From positions 5,304,145-5,368,144 of the forward strand of contig CM035356.1 in the NCBI GenBank assembly GCA_020137815.1: DNA of 64,000 nt. Direction: 5' to 3'. Made by a program: the position numbers and the translations under genes. The notes below the pieces were generated by a model that was given only the letters and a program-made list of their open reading frames with translations, was not told the origin of the DNA and made no database searches. Positions within the stretch are counted from its first letter, which is position 1, and every line of letters starts with the position of its first letter. Origin of the DNA: Hormiphora californensis (Eukaryota > Ctenophora > Tentaculata > Cydippida > Pleurobrachiidae). Of this stretch, positions 30,701 to 40,963 are shown piece by piece.

Positions 30701-33700
30701 AGTGAGAATTGATATCAAGTGGATAACTGCTGCACAGGGACGATCATCTTACCTCTTCAACAACAGCATGTTCACGAGCTTGTGGAAGACTTGACCCAAC
30801 AACATTAGGAACTACTACTACGGTGGGCTCCAGAGCAACCAACGATTGAAGACTTGGTTTATCATCTTCTCCATCCGATTTTAGACCGAACAAATCCTGG
30901 TGGGAAAAGTTGGGATTGTGATTCAGGGTGGAACATATCAGACACGGTAGATAAACACACTGATTGTAACTACATGGTAACTACATGCTAACACCATGGT
31001 AACTACATGCTAACACCATGGTAACACCATGCTAACACCATGGTAACTACATGCTAACAGCATGCTAACACCATGGTAACACCTACCTCAACTCCAGGTG
31101 GTATTATATCAAGAGGTGAACCAGGATCGGATGGTTCCTTTTTCGCTTCCACCCTCTCCTTCACTCTCTCCCTACTAAACCGAGGCGGCCTACTATCTCC
31201 TCTCCATACGTTATCCTTCTTCGCAAGATCAGCAGCGGATGAGAAGAGAGAGCTACTTTCCCCCGAAATAGGTGGTAACATTTCACGGGCATCCAAGGAC
31301 TGTTTATCAGCAAATGTCAGTGGTTTGTCCCACGCGTTTTTCTTACCAGCTGGCTGGGGTGGATTGTTCGCCCAGATGGCCGATAGAGTGAGGTCAACCT
31401 GGGCCTGGTTGGTCCAAGTTGTTGGGTTCTTTACCGTAGCGGGGGAAGGAGCTGCTGATGTCTTATCCACAGTGGTGTTTTGTTTAGCCTCCTCCTGGGA
31501 CATGGGCACCTTCTTTTGTTTAGCTGGTTTCTTCCCTTTTTTCTTGGTATTTGAAGCGGCGGGGGCAGCAGTACTCTTCTTTTCTCCCGACTGCTCCGGT
31601 TCTTTCTTACTCTTCTTCCTCACGACCTCCACAAAATCGTTATCCAGGCTGTCTCTATCGACATCTTTCCCATCAACGGCGTAAATTCCAATACTCAGAA
31701 GATCAACTCCAGCCTGGGTCATCTTTTTGAGGCGAGCCATTTCCAATGATTTTTCTATCGATTTTGCAGTTTTACTCTTATCCACCTTCCTCGCAGGCTC
31801 CTCTTTTTCCTCACTATCCTTTTTCACCAGGGTATCTTTTTTAGTTTTTGTATCTTTTGTCGTTCCCTTGTTGTGATGATCCCCCGATTTTCGTTCCGTT
31901 TTTGGTTTCCCCTCCCGCGGTACCCGCATCGTCGGGTGGCTGCCAGCAGTCTTAACCCGATCAGCAGGATTAGCAGAGTAGTACATAATGGAGGGGGTCT
32001 TCTTCATCTTCCTTGGGGGCCTGTCCCCTGACTTCCCATCCTCCTCCTTGGACCGCCGTACCGTGGCAGCGGATCTTGGTCGAGGTTCCTCAGTGGACAC
32101 CTCATCCTCCCCCTCCTCTCCCTCCACCCTCCTTGTTTTGTCGTTTTTCCGAGGTGGTACCTCGCCATTCTTGTACTTGTCAATCCTGGCTTTCCTCCGA
32201 GATGAATCTCCATTGCCCCTCCGGGAATCCCCACTCCTGGGGAGACGCCGGTATGTCGTGAACTCCGGTCTCTCATACATTTCCCGCTCATACTTTTCGT
32301 TAGGGTTCCTCCTCTCCCTCTTCTCACGATCTCGGTGGTCCTCCTGATCGAGGGATGATGACTCCACCACTTCCGGGTGTTCCCCAGATCCCTCCCTTTC
32401 CCTGTGATGCCGCTCTTCCTCCCTGGAATGCCGTCCCTCGACTGAGCCTATCCTATTTTCATCGACCCTCCCGATTTCTGTTGTTCCCTCCTCAACAGGG
32501 TCCTCCGTAACAGCAGATTCCCCTTCGGGTTGTTCTCGAACCACCCGTGGTTGCCTCCTCTTGTCGCTGCTCCTCTTTGCCTTGAGACTTGGTCGCTCGT
32601 AATAAAATCGGTCCGGATCTTCGTAGTAGTTGAACCGGGATCCACCACGGGCCTCACCGGAACCAGCCGTTCGGGCGGGCCGCGAAGAGACTGTGAATTT
32701 GTCTCGTGATCGATCGCGTGAGAGGTCACGTTCACTCCGTGAGGGGTCACGCGATGAATCCTCCCGAGAGAAAGGCTCGAAATGATCTTCTTCCGCTGTG
32801 GCCCTATGAGAGGCGGGGCGTTTCCGGTCGGGTCTTTTGGCCACCTTGAACTCTCCCTCACGGCGTACCCTGGGCCTATCTGGTCGTGGAGCGGCCCGTT
32901 GGGCTCGCCTGACTCCGTAGTCACCAGGTTCCCGGTAATCTTGGTACTGCTGTTGCCGGGTTTTCGATGCTTCCGCTTTTTGTTCCTCTCGCCTTCTCCT
33001 CTCATCCTCCTCCGCAATTCGATCCCGCTCCGCCTGTTTTTCCTCCCAATAGTTACTAGCAGGGGCACCGGACGTACTCCGGACAGGCAGCATAGGGGCA
33101 GGGGCCGTAACAGACTCAATCGGAGTAGGAGCTATTACAGGCTTCGGTTTTTGGGCGATTGTTATCTTTTTAGGTTCATTTAACGACAGCATACTGATAT
33201 ACTCAGTGGCATCCCGTAGAGCTTTTCTCTGTCCGTCATCAATAAGCCGCCTATCCTTGTGAGACCTAAACTCTCCAGTCCGACGACTGGGTTGATGATG
33301 TCGACCCATATCCTCTTTCACCTCTGTCTCATAACTCTCCTCAAAGAATCGATCAGAATTGATTGGAACTTCAGGAAGCGGCGCCCAGGGACCATCATGA
33401 TGTCTCTGTCGATCCTCCCAAACACTCGCCCCCTTTCCACTCTCAACCTCCTCTTCCTCCCACGACGTTGAGACCTCCTCAGCTTCTTTCTTGGCGTCAG
33501 CATCCTCTTCCGTTGGGAACGCTTTGAGTTGTCGTTTTGGGATGGTCCGGGATAGCACACGGGGTGCAGAGGACGGGTCCGGTTTATCTTCTGAAATTGG
33601 CGAAGTTTCCTCATCAGGAGGTTCTGAGAGGGAAGAATGGGAGGATGTCCGACCGTGGTATGTTATCCGTTCAGGTCGTTTCTCCTCTTTTCCTGAGAGG

Positions 33701-36700
33701 AATTTGGGGTGTAAGAGCCAGATTATTGCATTGTGTACGTACAAGATTAACAACGTTTATCGTTTATGGTTTAGTAAATATCCCACAGTACATAAATGCC
33801 TTGTGTAACAAAAAGCACGTCTTAATGGGTCCACCTAATAGGTTTCGGGAAGTCTTAGTTCTAGGAACCGACCGAAACAAGTAAACAACCAATCAGAACT
33901 CGTTATTTAGGTCACGTGACTGGTTATCAGCCAATCAGGGACCAGTATTTCCTGCTTAGTTCCTATTAAAAACTTACCTGTTGGTTCAGGTCGTTCCTGT
34001 TTCACTTTGCCAGGGAAAGGTTGAGTGTATGGGGACACATAGCCCACACTTGAAGTAGTATCAGGGGTGACAGACTGACTTGTGCCCTCGTCATCCCCCC
34101 AGTGGTTATTGTTCTGCCCCTGAATAATAACACTCGGTTAAATGTGATGAATATGGTGGGGGGCAAGTGGTAATTTTCAGAGAGTAAATTGACGTGAGGT
34201 AAGCGCGCCAAAATCTTCGATGTGAAATGTTGGAATGATGGGCTTTCGATGCGCGCACCCCCGAACGCGGTAGACCCTCTTTGTTGGAGTGGGGCACCCG
34301 CCGCTGGCAGAGAAATCACGGCAACAACACTTTGTTATGCAAAGCTTCTGCCAGTAACGATTTAAATTTCTAGCAAAGAAAAAAAAATACAGAGTTTCGA
34401 AGACAGTAGGAATTCTATTTAGAATTTAGTTCAGATAGAAATAGAGGATGTAAATTAGATCAAAAATTAAAAAAACAGACAGCCAAAATTAGACTACAAC
34501 ATGTGTAATTGGGGCGCTGAATTGAATCGTTGCTAATCGAACTTATTGTGTAGGGTGGACTGAGGAATATCTCACCTGTACTTCCGATTTCTCTCGAGAA
34601 TCCTCCTTAGCATGTGGTACTGTAGGATGTAGAGGTGGAGGAGCACTATACATCTGGGAAGATAGTGTTAGTAGAGTTACTGGAATAATCCCTCATAATT
34701 ATAGGGGTGACTTTGTAACGAAGTAGAGAGAGCAGTAATTTATTAATCTTCTCCCTCCGTGGAAGACCGGTATTTTAGAAAAAAAGTAGAGAATAGCTAT
34801 CAAACCAAATTAAATGCGACAAATTAATTAGTAGAGTCGATAACTACATCGACCTCTCCCAATTGTTCCAGTTTTTGTCACATCTGTTTGGAGCCTCGAC
34901 ACGACCTCTAAACAGGTGTTACTTTTTCACAAACTGTTTTCATCTTGGTGTAATCAGCAGTTGAAATGTTGCTAATCATAACAAAAACCTGACTAAATTT
35001 TTTCAACTTGGGGTAAAACCATGGGTGTCAAAAGTTAGCTCTAAGTCCCCTGAGTAACCATCCGGAGACTCTAAGAGATATTTCAAGCCGTTCTCCTGTA
35101 ATCATTAATCCCGGTGGAGAAAAAAATACAATGCGGACGTACGTGAGCGCTGGCAGGCTGTTTACATGTTATTGTATGTCTCTCACTCTCTCTGGAAAAA
35201 CCGCACGTGCGGTTGCGCCGCGCGAGATAACTCTTTCTCAAGGGGGAGAAAAGAGAGAGACGCACATTAACGTTATACATTAAAGTTGAGGTTGTAGGCA
35301 ATTGCACGTACGTCCATACTCAAATATGTGCTCTACCGGGATTAATGATTACAGGAGAACGGCTTGAAATATCTCTTAGAGTCTCCGGATGGTTACTCAG
35401 GGGACTTAGAGCTAACTTTTGACACCCATGGTTTTACCCCAAGTTGAAAAAATTTAGTCAGGTTTTTGTTATGATTAGCAACATTTCAACTGCTGATTAC
35501 ACCAAGATGAAAACAGTTTGTGAAAAAGTAACACCTGTTTAGAGGTCGTGTCGAGGCTCCAAACAGATGTGACAAAAACTGGAACAATTGGGAGAGGTCG
35601 ATGTAGTTATCGACTCTACTAAATATGGAAACAGAACTCAGAAGAATAAAGAAATGTTGCCCGCGATGTCGATACTTGTTTGTTTCACTGTCAATCTAAA
35701 GTATGGCATTTTGCCAATAATGCTGTCAAAAATGAATAACCTACCCCAACCACCGTATTTTCACGAAACTATCATAATAACTTATCCCAATCCATTACCA
35801 CAACGATACTGCCCTAATTTCACTTACATAAGGCAAGAGTGGTGGGTTGGTGGTGTTGTTACTGGGCGGGGCAGTAGGGGGAGGTCCATACATAGCTGCT
35901 GCTGGTGGTGCGGGGTACCTGTACATACCAGGTCCAGCCGTCGCGGCGTATACTGCGCCTACTGGTGCTGAAATACAGAGATATTATTGATACAACGAAA
36001 CAAAATGTTACATTAATTTCTATCTCTAGCTGCTCCAGTATAGATTACATAAAGCCAAAGGTTTGGAAGATTATAACCAAAAAACAGTCTGATCAAACTC
36101 AACAAGAGGTTGAAGCACCGTTTTACGGTTTGGTTCGTTATAACCTAGTCATCACACAAACACTCACACCCCCCCCCCCACACACACAATCACACACTCT
36201 TACACACCCCCACTCACACTCAACAAACCTTATAACATAATCACACTCAACTCACCTGCTACAGGCATGTAAACCATTCCCATGGGAGGGTGGTGATGGG
36301 GTGGGGGTCCAGTAGTGTACTGTGCACCTGGTAACACTCCATCCAACTCTGAAATATTGTGGTAGGTTAGTACACGGTGCTCCCTATTCCCTAAGGACGT
36401 TTAACCTCGACCAGTTCAGCGACTAGCTCAAAACAAGAGCGCTAGAACCTTCTACAGACTATCTCTATTATAATTTGGAGATGAACGTCGAAGTCGAAGT
36501 CGTTCGTTCAGTGCGTTTCTACGCGACAGTGCTCCTTCATAAAACACTTTATGTGCCCAAAGATGTTACTCACAGTTTTGAAACTTCCAGTGGAAGTTTG
36601 TTAATATTTTTGAATGACTTTTAACATGCCAGGCTCCATAGTTACCAATTCAGTTGCCATGGCAACGGTTTTATTGACGTTGAAAGGGGCAAAAAGAACG

Positions 36701-37221
36701 ACCCGGCGAAGCCGGGTGGGTTATCAAAAAGCCCTTACTTGAATTGAGGCGCACCCAGTGGGTGCGCTAGTCTCTATTATAATTTGGAGATGAACGTCGT
36801 GATGGTCGTTCGTTAGGCGGTATCTAAGCGACAGGCTGCTCCTTCATAAAACACTTCATATGACGAAAGCTGTAAAGCTGTTATTCACACTTTCTGAAGT
36901 TCCAGTGGAGGTTTCTTAATATTTCGAATGACTTTTAACAGGCCAGTCCCCATAGTTACCATAGTTCAGGTGCCATGGCAACCGTGTTATTGACCTTGAA
37001 AGGGCGAAAAGAACCACCCGGCAAAGCCGGGTGGGTTATCAGAAGGCCCTTTATAATACTTAAGGCGCACCCAATGGGTGCGCTAGTTCTACATATATGA
37101 CGGTGGTACGTTTAATAATTCAATGATATATGGGGAGTGCCCACATAAACATGAAGATAAGGTACCTCCCACCATATAACGTCATACGAAGTGATGTGGT
37201 TGAAAGGAAACGGACAAAGAA

Positions 37222-37269
<48 letters not shown>

Positions 37270-37303
37270 TGTGTGTGAGAGAGAGTGTGTGAGAGAGAGA
37301 GAG

Positions 37304-37351
<48 letters not shown>

Positions 37352-37669
37352 ATTCTGACTCTCCTGGCTGCCCATCTCTTCTCTGTATCTTCTTTGTCTC
37401 TCATTTCTTCCTCACTTTCCCTCACTATCCCTATTTTTGCCCCTGCCAGCGCATTTTTGCCCCTGCCAGAGCATTCAGGCATTCTTCCTCTTTCTTCATC
37501 CCCCCTTTTTTCCCTCTCTCGCATGTCCCATTCTTATCTTCTTCAGCCCAATTTCTCCAATTAGGTGTGATCTTTCTGTTCCACCCTGCCCCTGGTTTTC
37601 CTCCTTCTCCCTCTCTCGCTCTCTACCCATTTTCTCTCTTTCTTTCTCGCTCGCTCTCTTTCTCACTCG

Positions 37670-37745
<76 letters not shown>

Positions 37746-39772
37746 ATTTTATTCCCAGCCATCTCAACCCTTCATCCCCACGTGGTTATCTCTACAAGTT
37801 CTGGCTAGACGCCATTCACATGGTTCATGAGACGGTAACACGATCGCCACTCAGTTCACGTCATCTGGGATATCTTACCCCTTCGTCATCCCAGTCACGC
37901 ACAATCTCGCTATAATTGTCACTCTGTCAAATTGACAGTTTCGATTGTAGGAGCAATCCGGATCGCACCCTTGTCCATCCAGATAGAGGTGTTGGTTTCA
38001 CCAAGTCTTGGACTAGCTCTCTTGACAGTACTAACAAGACAATCTACAAACCGAGAACGAGTGCTTGAGGAGTGAGAACTGACCCCGTCGACGACAGACA
38101 CTATGACCGATTTTTAGTCCTTCGGGGCGTGCTCTTATTACCCTTTCTATTGCATCCCCTGCATGTTTAAATCTTGACACTGTGCGAAGGACAGAGTCAC
38201 GCTAGCTTTATACTTTTTTCGGCTTCACGTGCTTCCTACACACGTATCCGTGTCGGTCAACTCAGACTGTCTGTCTGATGTGATCGTGATCACTGGTCGG
38301 CATCCCGTCCTACTCCCCAGGATGCAGGGATCTAGAACCAGCCCAAATCCCTTCCATAGTTCTGCCCCTCTTCCCGATCTCAAACTGAAATCTTACACTT
38401 TTCAAAATCCCTTTATATCTGAAGTGTTGACAATATGGTGGTACTGAGCACCTGCGTCTCCTTCGGGTCTTTCATATAAATATTATAATAACACGGTGCC
38501 GTCAGTAGCGTGCTGCTTAGTGGCCATACCGTAGTCCTACCAAACCAAACCAAACCAAACCAAACCAAACCAGAGAGAGAAAGAGAGAGAAAAAGAGAGA
38601 AAAAGAGAGAGAGAGCAAAAAAGAGAGTGAAAGATGGAATGTGCATGTGTAGAATATTAGTGATCAATTAGTTCTAGCTCTCTTTCTTTCTCTCTCTCTC
38701 ACTATCTCATTAAGTAGTAAGTGTACATTCGGAAAATCCTACTAGAACACGCCCAAATACAATTACAGATGCAACTGGAAAAGGAAAGAGAGAGAGAGAG
38801 ATAGAGAGAGGAGAGAAAGCAAGAGAGAGAGAGAGAGAGAGAGAAAGCAAGAGATAGATAGAGAGTTCCTTTCTCTCGCTCTCTCTCTCTCTCTCTCAGA
38901 AACATACTGAATAATAGCACGAGATAGTCAGGAAACATAAAGACACACAGAAAATTGTTAAAACGGCGTCGCATTTCTCTTACCAAGTTTGTTGTTGATT
39001 TGCTTTTCTCCCCATCTAACAGTCTGAGGTCTAAGTTCCAGGCGCTGACTGGGCTGCTGCTCGTCGCCCAGCGAAGGAAACTCCTAAAGAGATATAGTGT
39101 TAGACTAAAAGTGGTTTACACAAACTTAGCAAGAATATATCTCAATTTTCTGTTACACAGAATCTCAATGAAACAAATGTGGTAAACAAAGACGAGAACA
39201 TCAGTTAGTAAACGGTAAACATCACACTTGTATCTCGAGATAATTAGAAATACAAATCTTGTTACCGCCAAATGTGTGTTACATTTTGTTACAACATGGT
39301 ACAAAACAATATATCTACCTGTTGAAATGCATGACTCTCAACAGCCGATGTAGGTTCATCAACATCTTTCCAACCTCCTTTTTCTCCTTCAAGTACCTCT
39401 GAGGGTGCGGTTTCTTTCTTTGCTCCCCATCCACCGCCACCCGGAACTAATGCTACGTTCGGGTCATTTCCAGCGTTCTGTTTCTTGAGACTGCTACAAA
39501 CAGCAGGTCTCGGTAGACGACGAGTTGAGACGCCGACCTTTCCCAAGGACTGCAGGCCACGACCTGGTGACGTTGGTCTGTTATTGACAAAACAGGAATA
39601 ACGAAATTACTATAATTAGCTGAAAATGAATACTTCGCAAGGATTGGAACTAACCAGTGGTCGATTTGGCCGCAGATTTGGGCCCGGGTTTGTTAAAGTG
39701 CTGCGATAAGTTTACGCTTGTGTATTTACGATTTCCATCATTTTTACCTCCCCTATTAAACTGATCTGACAT
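27710..39772 (-). CDS. PRRC2: PRRC2/BAT2-family protein, 1918 residues, 14 exons
   Basis: PRRC2 proteins are large, disordered, RNA-granule and translation-associated factors. Exons (minus, coding order): 39655-39772, 39319-39563, 38984-39083, 36256-36348, 35828-35967, 34576-34653, 33978-34119, 31087-33692, 30753-30896, 30254-30605, 29658-30060, 29282-29472, 29009-29152, 27710-28710. Their lengths sum to 5757, an exact multiple of 3, and every junction keeps phase with GT-AG. The BAT2_N signature is clear: MSDQFNRGG..., GLQSLGKV (about 42-49), KKQNAGNDPN, GGGWGAKK, and EFPSLGD at about 122. The 868-codon exon is RE/RS/KK-rich, and the last exon has polyQ then an RGG/PPPP tail ending SLGRY. 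It is shorter than vertebrate PRRC2A-C (over 2000). Head-to-head with PACS, about 1.2 kb apart. Confidence 0.93.
28843..29040 (-). repeat. ~80-bp triplication of a PRRC2 exon end with its splice donor
   Basis: The exon end (ATCAATACTGCAG on the minus strand) recurs with CTGCAG at plus 28843, 28922 and 29009, spaced 79 and 87. Each is followed by a potential donor (GTGGAG, GTATGA, GTATGA). Between them lie C-rich CCCCCTCTCCCTACC stretches. The first copy in transcription order, at 29009, joins the open frame. Confidence 0.85.
29153..29232 (-). repeat. 22-bp repeat abutting a PRRC2 splice acceptor
   Basis: Three and a half copies of GGGGTTAATTGGGGAATAATT (plus strand) end exactly at the acceptor of the 29009-29152 exon. 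Read on the minus strand each unit supplies a CCAATTATTCCCC-like pyrimidine and branch region, but only the last one has the AG. Confidence 0.8.
30972..31082. repeat. Short CTAACACCATGGTAAC tandem repeats next to a PRRC2 donor
   Basis: Interleaved copies of GGTAACTACATGCTAACACCAT run up to 31081, next to the donor of the 31087-33692 exon. The motif CTAACACCATGGTAACACCATGC is also in the GPCR 69-bp repeat (11270-11365), so it is a recurring simple element. Confidence 0.75.
33862..33954. mobile_element. hAT-like MITE, copy 3 (right end deleted)
   Basis: TAGGAACCGACCGAAACAAG... matches copy 2 but lacks the right terminal repeat. It is still flanked by a perfect 8-bp duplication CTTAGTTC (33854-33861 and 33955-33962). 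Lies in a PRRC2 intron. Confidence 0.88.
34831..35619. mobile_element. Large foldback element, ~790 bp, ~285-bp inverted arms
   Basis: GTAGAGTCGATAACTACATCG at the left end is answered by its reverse complement ending CGACTCTAC at 35619. The arms run about 34831-35116 and 35334-35619 and are nearly identical. The ~220-base loop has GCGCGAG and a short AGGGGGAGAAAAGAGAGAG. TA dinucleotides flank both ends, fitting a Tc1/mariner-like TA target. No transposase. Lies in a PRRC2 intron. Confidence 0.88.
36462..37086. repeat. ~310-bp direct repeat, two tandem copies
   Basis: Both copies start TCTCTATTATAATTTGGAGA and end near GGGTGCGCTAG (starts at 36462 and 36771). Each carries a CCCGGC-(G/A)AA-GCCGGG hairpin followed by GTGGGTTATC and a GCGCACCCA...TGGGTGCGC hairpin. 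They diverge by roughly a tenth. In a PRRC2 intron. Could be a non-coding element family with structured RNA-like hairpins. Confidence 0.8.
37217..38900. repeat. PRRC2 intron 3 microsatellite cluster
   Basis: (GA)n at about 37217-37346, (CT)n at about 37673-37742, a CCAAA pentamer repeat at about 38538-38570, GA runs at about 38570-38620 and 38780-38870, and a CT run at 38875-38897. Long ER- or SL-rich reading frames here are compositional. A GCATTTTTGCCCCTGCCAG direct repeat sits at 37434-37470. No gene. Confidence 0.75.
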
Positions 39773-40255
39773 TTCATGTATACCATCTAGGCGCCCGTCT
39801 GAAACAAGAACCTTTTAAGTCAAAATTCTGGGGGTTGTCTCAGTACTCAGATCAAAATTCCCGGCAAAATAAGCTTCGAGATTTAATTTTTAAGTAGCTG
39901 TTAACATTTTGCAAGCAATCTAGGCTAAATTTAACGCTGTGGTAAGGCAGCAAAGTCGGATGTGAAACGTACCTGGTCAGTAGAGAAACTTTTCAAAAAG
40001 TCTACAAACTTTCTCACGAAAAAAACAAACAAAATTTTGGAAATTTTCGATTTATTTTGAAGCGCGCGCAGTGTTTTGCAGCGTATCATTGATATATTTC
40101 AGCGCGTTACATTAACTCCTTAATAATGCAGCGGTATTTCAAAAACTAAGGCGAGGAAAGAAAGTTTCAATTTTGAAAATTTTCTTAAGCTTTCGAATTG
40201 GCATGCGCTGCAGACCCCAAGTGCGCGCGTTTTCCACGGCTTCTTTGAGGGCCTG

Positions 40256-40481
40256 TAAAGTCGGATTTTTTGAAACTGTCACCCCCCTGAAATAACAAAA
40301 TTTGCCATATCTCCGGTTCCTGATAAGATAGAGACTTGAAATTTGGAGGTTCGGAAGAACTTAGCAAGATCTTCGTAACCTCCAAATTTCAAGTCTCTAT
40401 CTCGTCAGGAACCGGATTTATGGTCATTTACGAAGTTTGAAAATACCCAGGGGGGTGACAGTTTCAAAAAATCCGACTTTA
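40256..40481. mobile_element. Palindromic foldback element, 226 bp, in the PRRC2/PACS promoter region
   Basis: TAAAGTCGGATTTTTTGAAAC at the left is the exact reverse complement of the right end at 40481. GTCACCCCCCTG pairs with CAGGGGGGTGAC, and GACTTGAAATTTGGAGGTT pairs with AACCTCCAAATTTCAAGTC. It lies between the divergent starts of PRRC2 (39772) and PACS (40964). Confidence 0.85.
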
Positions 40482-40963
40482 GCATAGGCCAAGCTTTCGA
40501 AAAGTTTTTTGGGCCAAAAATTTTGGCTTCGGACAGACATCGGGCGTTCCGCGTTCGCGGTCCGGCGTCAGAAGAAATTGGTTGGTATAATGAAGATTTG
40601 TGCAGCACAAATTGTCAAGGGAAATTTTTAATGTTCAAAACGTCTTAGACCGCGTCGTAACTCGTAGGCAACGCTCTGTGGGCGGCCGATATCACGGACT
40701 ACGGAACACCACTGCCACTGTACGAAGACAATTCTAAGATTACAAGATGCCCGGGGTTAATAGTTTCATCAAATAAAATTTTAAATACACTGAATGGATA
40801 ATGGTACCAGGTACACTGAATAAGATTGGAGTCCACTTTTATCGAAACCATAAACATCTCACCGAAATTATTCCTGAGAATTTAACCCATTATGACACTT
40901 CACACTGTACCAAGTATGGTACATTCCATCAGTTAATCCATCCAACTCTTGATTTATAGAAAT

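Noticed and set aside
35588-35971. 127-codon plus frame
   Set aside because: Overlaps the foldback arm and, on the other strand, a well-supported PRRC2 exon (35828-35967).
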